Part shown: positions 8,036-12,689 of the stretch, piece after piece
Position numbering within the stretch: the stretch's first letter is position 1
Layout: each line of letters starts with the position of its first letter
Source of the DNA: Cyanobacteriota bacterium
GTDB taxonomy: Bacteria > Cyanobacteriota > Cyanobacteriia > PCC-6307 > Cyanobiaceae
Reading direction: 5' to 3'
Assembly: GCA_947463165.1 (NCBI GenBank)
Contig: CANHSW010000031.1
Coordinates: forward strand, 1-12,689
DNA length: 12,689 nt
Notes under the pieces: generated by a model
The model's input: only the letters and a program-made list of their open reading frames with translations
Told to the model about the DNA's origin: nothing
The model's database searches: none
Translations under genes and position numbers: made by a program

Positions 8036-8059
8036 GGGGAGGCCCCTGCGGGTCTCCCC
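8036..8059 (+). promoter_or_regulatory. Strong hairpin in the nrtA-nrtB gap
   Basis: GGGGAGGCCC (8036-8045) pairs with GGGTCTCCCC (8050-8059): 10 bp with one G-U wobble and a CTGC loop, in the 95-bp gap. It is followed by TGCCCCC, not a T tract, so it is not a normal terminator. Hairpins after binding-protein genes commonly protect the upstream mRNA or partly stop transcription, giving more binding protein than permease; that role is inferred here. Confidence 0.6.
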
Positions 8060-8092
8060 TGCCCCCTTACCTTCATTGATTCGCCCAGATTC

Positions 8093-8935
8093 ATGAGCAC
8101 CGCCCTGGCCAATGGCCGCAAACGCCAGCCCTTACGTAATTCCTGGCTCCGATCGCCCCTGGCCCGGCAGATCAAGGCCCCCCTGGTCTGCATCGGCCTA
8201 ACCCTGGTGGTGTGGCAGCTGCTCTGCCTGGCGAAACCCGATGGCTTCCCCGGCCCGATCCAGGTGATCACCCAAACCTGGGATCCCTACATCAGCAAGC
8301 CTTTCTATGACGATGGCGGCACGGCCAAGGGCCTGGGAATACAGATTTTTATTTCACTAAAACGAGTGGCAGTTGGCTACTTTTTAGCTGCGGTTGTCGG
8401 CATTGCCGCTGGTATGGCGATTGGCTTGAACGATTTCCTGCGCCGGGGCTTTGATCCACTGATCCAGGTGCTGCGCACCGTTCCGCCCCTGGCCTGGCTG
8501 CCAATTTCACTGCTATTACTGCAACAGGCAGATTCGGCGGCTATTTTCGTTATCTTCATCACGGCGGTCTGGCCGATTGTAATTAATACCGCAGTCGGCA
8601 TCCAGGAAATACCTCAAGATTACACAAACGTAGCCCGGGTACTACGGCTCAGAAAGCGCAGCTATCTGACGGACATACTGATGCCAGCCACCGCCCCCTA
8701 TGTATTCACTGGCTTGAGGATTTCCGTGGGCCTGGCCTGGCTAGCGATTGTGGCGGCTGAAATGCTCAAGGCAGATGGCGGCATCGGCTTCTTTATCTGG
8801 GATGCCTACAATGCTGGTGGCGATTCAAGCACCAGTCAAATCATCCTTGCCATCCTATATGTGGGCATCGTGGGCCTGATCCTCGATCGCCTGGTGGGGA
8901 TGCTGGGCAATCGCGTCGCCGGTGGAGGTCGTTGA
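8093..8935 (+). CDS. nrtB: NrtB, nitrate/nitrite ABC transporter permease
   Basis: Inner-membrane channel subunit, 280 residues, of the binding-protein-dependent transport (BPD) permease family. Six hydrophobic segments can be picked out at about 30-48, 92-112, 125-143, 149-170, 206-224 and 250-271. The cytoplasmic EAA-type loop that docks with the ATPases lies between segments 4 and 5 (ARVLRLRKRSYLTDILMPAT, 181-200, followed by APYVFTGLRI). The family's conserved GLAWLAIVAAEML stretch is at 213-225. The start is ATG 8093. The stop codon lies one base before the nrtC start, so the two are almost certainly translationally coupled. Length and motif order are normal for NrtB; CmpB is the close alternative, disfavoured by context. 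Confidence 0.93.
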   Translation: MSTALANGRKRQPLRNSWLRSPLARQIKAPLVCIGLTLVVWQLLCLAKPDGFPGPIQVITQTWDPYISKPFYDDGGTAKGLGIQIFISLKRVAVGYFLAAVVGIAAGMAIGLNDFLRRGFDPLIQVLRTVPPLAWLPISLLLLQQADSAAIFVIFITAVWPIVINTAVGIQEIPQDYTNVARVLRLRKRSYLTDILMPATAPYVFTGLRISVGLAWLAIVAAEMLKADGGIGFFIWDAYNAGGDSSTSQIILAILYVGIVGLILDRLVGMLGNRVAGGGR

Positions 8936-8936
8936 G

Positions 8937-11039
8937 ATGCCAGCCCTGGTAACCGTTGATGATGTTTCCAAGGTTTTCCCCCTGGAAGATGGCGGCAGCT
9001 ATATAGCACTAAAGGATATCGATCTTGAAATTAATGAGGGAGAATTTATCTCGCTCATTGGCCACTCTGGCTGTGGCAAGAGCACGCTGCTCAACCTGCT
9101 GGCCGGCCTCAATGAGGCCAGCAGTGGCGGCATATTGATGGACGGCCGTCAGATTACCGAGCCAGGCCCAGACAGGATGGTGGTATTTCAAAACTATTCC
9201 CTACTGCCCTGGCAAACGGTTCGTGAAAATGTAAATCTTGCTGTAGCCAACGTACTGAGATCTCTGCCGCAGCCTGAACGCACCAAGTTGGTGGATGAAA
9301 AGCTAAAGATGGTTGGGCTTAGCGCGGCGGCGGATAAATATCCCAAAGAGCTATCTGGAGGCATGAAGCAGCGCGTGGCCATAGCCCGCGCCCTGGCAAT
9401 CCAGCCGAGGTTGTTGCTGTTGGATGAACCCTTCGGCGCTCTCGATGCCCTCACCCGGGGCAATCTGCAGCAGCAGCTGATGCAGATTTGCCAGCAGGCC
9501 GGTGTAACCACCGTGATGGTGACCCACGATGTTGATGAGGCCCTGCTGCTCTCAGACCGGGTGGTGATGCTCACCAACGGCCCGGAAGCTGGCATCGGTC
9601 AGATTCTGCCGGTGCCCCTGGCCAGGCCTCGAGAAAGGTTGGCGGTGATGGAGCACCCCGACTACTACCAATTGCGCAGCGAACTGATCGGCTTTTTGCA
9701 ACAGCAGCGGCGCCTCAAGCAACGCACAGCCGAACTTGCCCGCACTCAGGCCCCAGCCAGCGGCGCTGCCCAAGCAAATGGCGCAGCCAATGCCAGCGGC
9801 TCAGCCAAGGCGACAGGCGCCACCAATGCAAAGAGAACAGCAAAAGCCACCGGCACCCCTAGCCCTGCCTTGGTGAGGCTCGGTTTCATGCCGGGCATCG
9901 ACATCGCCCCCCTGGCCCTAGCCATTGAGCAGGGTCTTTACGACCAGTCGCAGTTAAAAATCCAGCCGGTACCCTTCAGCAACTGGGAGGTGCTGGAACA
10001 GCATTTAATCGACGGCAAGCTGGAAGCGGCGATCACCGCCGCCACCACCCCCCTGGCCCTAACCATGGGCCTGTCTCATCACCCCAGCCCCTGGGCGGCG
10101 ATCACGCCGCTCACGGTGAGCCGCAACGGCAATGCCCTCTGCCTGTCGCGGCGGCTGCTGGATCTGGGCCTGAAAGATCCCGCCAGCCTGCGCAGCTGGC
10201 TAGATGGCCGCGACCGACCCCTAACCCTGGCGGTACCCCAGCGGCGCGGCATCGCTGAATTGCTGCTGCGGCACTGGTTCCGCCAGGGCGGCATCGACCT
10301 GGAACGGCAGCTGAATTTTGTCGCCCTTTCGCCAACGCTAATGGTGGGGGCATTGCGCACTGAAGCGATAGATGGCTTCTGCGCCGGCCGCTATCGGGTG
10401 GCAGAAGCGGTGGAAGATCGGTTGGGCTGGGTTATGGCCACCGATTTGGAAATTTGGAGTGGCCACCCCGAAAAGGTGCTCACCTGTGCCGAGAGCTGGG
10501 CCGCCCGCGAACCAGATACCCTCGCCGCCCTGGGCGCCGCCCTGATTCGCGCCGGTGCCCGCTGCGACGACAGCGACCAGCGGGGCACGCTCACCCAGGT
10601 GCTCAGCCAGCCCCAATGGTTAGGTACCCGGGCCGCCATCGCCCTGCAGCGCCAATTTGATTTAGGTACTGGGGCCACCCCCACCCAATTGCTGCGCTTT
10701 AACCAGTTCCACGCCGACCGCTGCCATCTGCCCAATCCAGCGGAGGGGGCCTGGATATTGAGCCAATTCAGTCGCTGGGGCTGGAGTCCATTCCCGAGCA
10801 ATCGAGTGGAACTGCTAACTCAGGTGTATCGCGCTGATCTCTACGCCCAGGCCATGGAACTGGCCGGCTACGCCAACCTGCGGCCCAGCCGGCAAGCCTT
10901 CACCCTGGCCGATGGCATTCCCTTCCACCAAGACGACCCCTTGGGCTATCTGAAAGCCCTGCCAGACCAGATGGTACCCACCCTGGCCAGCGTGCGACTG
11001 CCCGCCGTAACCGACTACATCTCCACCCCAGCACCCTGA
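8937..11039 (+). CDS. nrtC: NrtC, ATPase fused to an NrtA-like regulatory domain
   Basis: 700-residue cytoplasmic fusion. Residues 1-255 form an ABC ATPase: Walker A GHSGCGKST (42-50), Q-loop Gln85, signature LSGGM (139-143), Walker B LLLLDEP (159-165), switch His197. A low-complexity Ala/Gly/Thr/Lys linker (about 272-310) contains five 18-bp repeats. Residues about 313-700 resemble NrtA; in S. elongatus PCC 7942 this domain is needed for ammonium inhibition of nitrate uptake. In it the NrtA pocket Trp is kept (FSNWEVLEQ), but PGGNHD becomes QRRGIAE and GEPWNE becomes AGRYRV. Several family-conserved ligand residues are thus replaced. ATG 8937 is chosen because GGAGG sits 8 bases upstream, inside the end of nrtB; an in-frame GTG at 8922 is less likely. 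At 700 residues it is somewhat longer than the roughly 660 I recall for PCC 7942. Confidence 0.93.
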   Translation: MPALVTVDDVSKVFPLEDGGSYIALKDIDLEINEGEFISLIGHSGCGKSTLLNLLAGLNEASSGGILMDGRQITEPGPDRMVVFQNYSLLPWQTVRENVNLAVANVLRSLPQPERTKLVDEKLKMVGLSAAADKYPKELSGGMKQRVAIARALAIQPRLLLLDEPFGALDALTRGNLQQQLMQICQQAGVTTVMVTHDVDEALLLSDRVVMLTNGPEAGIGQILPVPLARPRERLAVMEHPDYYQLRSELIGFLQQQRRLKQRTAELARTQAPASGAAQANGAANASGSAKATGATNAKRTAKATGTPSPALVRLGFMPGIDIAPLALAIEQGLYDQSQLKIQPVPFSNWEVLEQHLIDGKLEAAITAATTPLALTMGLSHHPSPWAAITPLTVSRNGNALCLSRRLLDLGLKDPASLRSWLDGRDRPLTLAVPQRRGIAELLLRHWFRQGGIDLERQLNFVALSPTLMVGALRTEAIDGFCAGRYRVAEAVEDRLGWVMATDLEIWSGHPEKVLTCAESWAAREPDTLAALGAALIRAGARCDDSDQRGTLTQVLSQPQWLGTRAAIALQRQFDLGTGATPTQLLRFNQFHADRCHLPNPAEGAWILSQFSRWGWSPFPSNRVELLTQVYRADLYAQAMELAGYANLRPSRQAFTLADGIPFHQDDPLGYLKALPDQMVPTLASVRLPAVTDYISTPAP
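9765..9854 (+). repeat. In-frame 18-bp tandem repeat in the nrtC linker
   Basis: Five diverged 18-bp units encode hexapeptides of the pattern (A/S/T)-A/T-(Q/N/K)-A-x-G, for example AANASG and SAKATG, at residues 277-306 between the ATPase and regulatory domains. The period is a multiple of three. The result is a flexible linker rich in Ala, Gly, Thr and Lys. Confidence 0.75.
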
Positions 11040-11055
11040 TCCCAGAGCGACTGCC

Positions 11056-11895
11056 ATGGAAGCAATGATCGATTCTCCATTTCGCTCTGATCCTGTTAAT
11101 TCAGGTCTGGAGCAGTTCCTGAATTTTGAGGCGGTAGGCCAGGTTTTCGAGACGCGCCGAGGTCCATTCGAGGCAATACGCGACATCAATTTGAGCGTAG
11201 CCCAAGGGGAGTTTGTATGCGTGATCGGCCATTCCGGCTGCGGCAAGAGCACGCTGCTAAATATGGTGTCAGGTTTTTTACAGCCCACTTCCGGCAAGGT
11301 TACGCTCCAAGGGGTACCGATAGAGCGACCTGGTCCCGACCGCATGGTGGTGTTCCAGAACTACTCCCTCCTGCCCTGGCAAACGGTGTGGCGGAATGTG
11401 GAGATGGCCGTCCAGGCTGCTCGGCCCCAACTTTCAGCGGCTGACTGTCGAGAAACGGTGGAACACCATCTGGAGATGGTGGGTCTTGGCGATGCCCACC
11501 ACAAGCGACCCGCCCAGATATCCGGTGGCATGCGCCAGCGGGTGGCGATCGCCAGGGCCCTAGCCGTTAAACCCGCCGTGCTGGTGCTGGATGAACCATT
11601 CGGTGCCCTAGATGCGATCACTAAAGAAGAGCTACAGGAGGAATTGCTGGCGATCTGGCGGGAACAGAAGCCCACGGTATTGATGATCACTCACGATATT
11701 GACGAAGCCCTATTCCTGGCAGATAGGATAGTAATGATGACCAACGGGCCATCTGCCACCATCGGCGAAATCATGAATATTCCGTTTGAACGCCCCCGCA
11801 GTTACGAACGGATTCAAGCCGATCCACGCTACGGGAAACTGCGCAACCACGCGCTCGACTTCCTATTCCGCCGTCACGCCCATGACGAGGAATAA
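11056..11895 (+). CDS. nrtD: NrtD, nitrate/nitrite ABC transporter ATPase
   Basis: Second, single-domain ATPase (279 residues), which pairs with the ATPase half of NrtC under NrtB. Motifs: Walker A GHSGCGKST (58-66), Q-loop Gln101 in VVFQNYSLLPWQTV, signature ISGGM (155-159), Walker B LVLDEP (176-181), switch His213 in ITHDIDEAL. Its ATPase core is nearly colinear with that of NrtC, consistent with an ancient duplication. There is a 16-bp gap after nrtC. The first 20 residues before the ATPase fold are family-variable. The 3' end overlaps the start of the CRP/FNR-like gene by 14 bp (11882-11895), implying co-transcription. The gene contains a HIP1 octamer. Confidence 0.94.
   Translation: MEAMIDSPFRSDPVNSGLEQFLNFEAVGQVFETRRGPFEAIRDINLSVAQGEFVCVIGHSGCGKSTLLNMVSGFLQPTSGKVTLQGVPIERPGPDRMVVFQNYSLLPWQTVWRNVEMAVQAARPQLSAADCRETVEHHLEMVGLGDAHHKRPAQISGGMRQRVAIARALAVKPAVLVLDEPFGALDAITKEELQEELLAIWREQKPTVLMITHDIDEALFLADRIVMMTNGPSATIGEIMNIPFERPRSYERIQADPRYGKLRNHALDFLFRRHAHDEE
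11545..11552. repeat. HIP1 octamer (GCGATCGC)
   Basis: Second perfect HIP1 copy in the window, extended to GGCGATCGCC, within the nrtD codons for the RVAIAR stretch just after the ABC signature. Supports the cyanobacterial origin. Confidence 0.8.
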
Positions 11896-12583
11896 ATCCG
11901 TCAGAGACGGAATCTTAGATGGCAAAATGCATAGCGCCTCGGATGGCGCATCGGATGGCGCGTTGGATGGCGCGTTGGATGACATATCAGACAGCAGATT
12001 AGCTGGCAGATTAAAGCCTGCCTGCCTCTCGATTCCCATAGGCCACACCCTGATGCTTGATGCATCTAATTTTAGCCGCAGCACGCAGCTAAGGGTATCC
12101 GAAGGCTTGATCAGGGTGGCATTTTCATCTGTTCACATGGAACCGATGGAAGCGGAGCCGATCACCCTCGGCTTCCTGCAATCCGGCGATCAACTACCCC
12201 TGGAGCTGCTGCGTCACTCCTGGTTGCATCTGGAAGCAATTAAAACAACAAGCCTTACCGACACCAGTGAATTAAGCCAAGGAGTAGAGGCGATCAGTCT
12301 TAACGATTGGACCGCTTCTCTGCTGATGATCCAACACCTCAACGACTCGCAGCAACGGCTGCGGGCCCTGCTGCAGCTGCTCGTAGATCGCCTGGGCCAG
12401 CGTTGCGGTAGCTGGTATGAACTGCCCATGCGGCTTAAACACGAAAGACTGGCGGAAATGGTGAACCACACCCGCGTAACAGTGTCTCGCCACATGTCTC
12501 GCTGGCGCCAGGCTGGCTTGATCGATAGCGACCACCATGAGCACGGCCACCTGCGCATTGCACCGGAACTGCTCGATATGTAG
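11882..12583 (+). CDS. CRP/FNR-family transcriptional regulator, nrt-linked
   Basis: 233-residue predicted DNA-binding regulator. After an 8-residue start, residues 9-44 are nine tetrapeptide units (DGAL type). Next comes a short, diverged cupin-like sensor region (about 45-130; ITLGFLQSGDQLPLELL is the best match to the family's GD(x)6PL strand). A long helix follows that should form the dimer interface (about 140-175, MIQHLNDSQQRLRALLQLL). The C-terminus is a CRP-type winged helix (about 181-233), with the recognition-helix region TRVTVSRHMSRW followed by RQAGLI. It is not NtcA itself, which is longer in the sensor domain and well conserved. ATG 11882 overlaps nrtD by 14 bp; later starts at ATG 11927 or 12053 are possible, but the frame-preserving repeat argues that the upstream part is translated. 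Target and effector are unknown; control of nrt or other nitrogen genes is inferred from position only. Confidence 0.75.
   Translation: MTRNKSVRDGILDGKMHSASDGASDGALDGALDDISDSRLAGRLKPACLSIPIGHTLMLDASNFSRSTQLRVSEGLIRVAFSSVHMEPMEAEPITLGFLQSGDQLPLELLRHSWLHLEAIKTTSLTDTSELSQGVEAISLNDWTASLLMIQHLNDSQQRLRALLQLLVDRLGQRCGSWYELPMRLKHERLAEMVNHTRVTVSRHMSRWRQAGLIDSDHHEHGHLRIAPELLDM
11906..12013 (+). repeat. In-frame 12-bp tandem repeat in the CRP/FNR-like gene
   Basis: Nine 12-bp units, the central ones almost identical (GATGGCGCGTTG), encode Asp-Gly-x-x tetrapeptides (DGIL, DGAS, DGAL, DGAL and relatives) at residues 9-44. The outer units are diverged but keep frame and pattern. The segment is acidic and probably disordered. 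Confidence 0.85.
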
Positions 12584-12689
12584 GCTGAGCTAATTTCGCT
12601 AAGGCTTTTCACGAATGGCTATTGCTCAGAGCCCCCTAAACTTTTCGAAAGGAGCTAAAGTTACTCAATAGGATTAGGGGCACCTCGAA
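12584..12689. other. Region after the CRP/FNR-like gene, window end
   Basis: No gene start is seen. CCCCTAA (12633-12639) and TTAGGGG (12674-12680) are inverted 34 bp apart, with AACTTT (12639-12644) / AAAGTT (12657-12662) nested inside. No T tract follows before the window ends. It could be the leader or terminator of the next unit; nothing firmer can be said. Confidence 0.3.

Noticed and set aside
8922..8936. GTG start for nrtC at 8922
   Set aside because: It would sit on top of the ribosome site GGAGG and overlap nrtB; ATG 8937 has ideal 8-nt spacing.

Overview
The window looks like the chromosome of a unicellular cyanobacterium of the Synechococcus/Cyanobium group. Four things point there: an ABC-type nitrate/nitrite transporter set (nrtABCD) with the cyanobacteria-specific NrtC fusion, a perfect NtcA box (GTA-N8-TAC) in front of it, cyanobacterial DUF4912 and DUF2811 proteins, and HIP1 octamers (GCGATCGC). 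No species call is possible from the sequence alone.

Layout. Positions 13-1647 (+) hold groEL, followed by two hairpins, the second a textbook intrinsic terminator. On the minus strand follow the remains of a YgjP/DUF45 zinc-metallopeptidase gene (about 1831-2250, in-frame stop at 2167-2169) and an intact DUF4912 gene (2381-3472). A long gap (3473-4618) carries a 13-bp tandem array (3819-4013), a possible decayed membrane-protein ORF (about 4110-4319) and two perfect TTTTCCACA DnaA-box-like sites 22 bp apart. A DUF2811 gene with a serine-rich repeat tail follows (4619-4963). After a gap with hairpins and a 15-bp repeat comes a TrpD2-like (glycosyltransferase family 3) gene (5255-6346).

The second half is a nitrogen-acquisition operon. 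The NtcA site at 6485-6498 precedes nrtA (6702-7997). nrtB (8093-8935), nrtC (8937-11039), nrtD (11056-11895) and a small CRP/FNR-type regulator (11882-12583, overlapping nrtD by 14 bp) follow on the same strand. NrtA captures nitrate/nitrite in the periplasm, NrtB forms the membrane channel, and NrtC and NrtD are the two ATPases. The C-terminal NrtA-like domain of NrtC is, in studied cyanobacteria, the part that shuts transport off when ammonium is present. A strong hairpin in the nrtA-nrtB gap may set unequal expression of binding protein and membrane/ATPase subunits.

The most unusual signals are two. First, the last gene of the nrt operon appears to be a co-transcribed CRP/FNR-like regulator with a tetrapeptide-repeat N-terminus. 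Second, short tandem repeats are spread through the window: 13, 13 and 15 bp in three intergenic gaps, and 12, 12 and 18 bp (all multiples of three) inside three genes. This suggests active short-repeat expansion filtered by reading frame. No clear, wholly new multi-gene system is visible.
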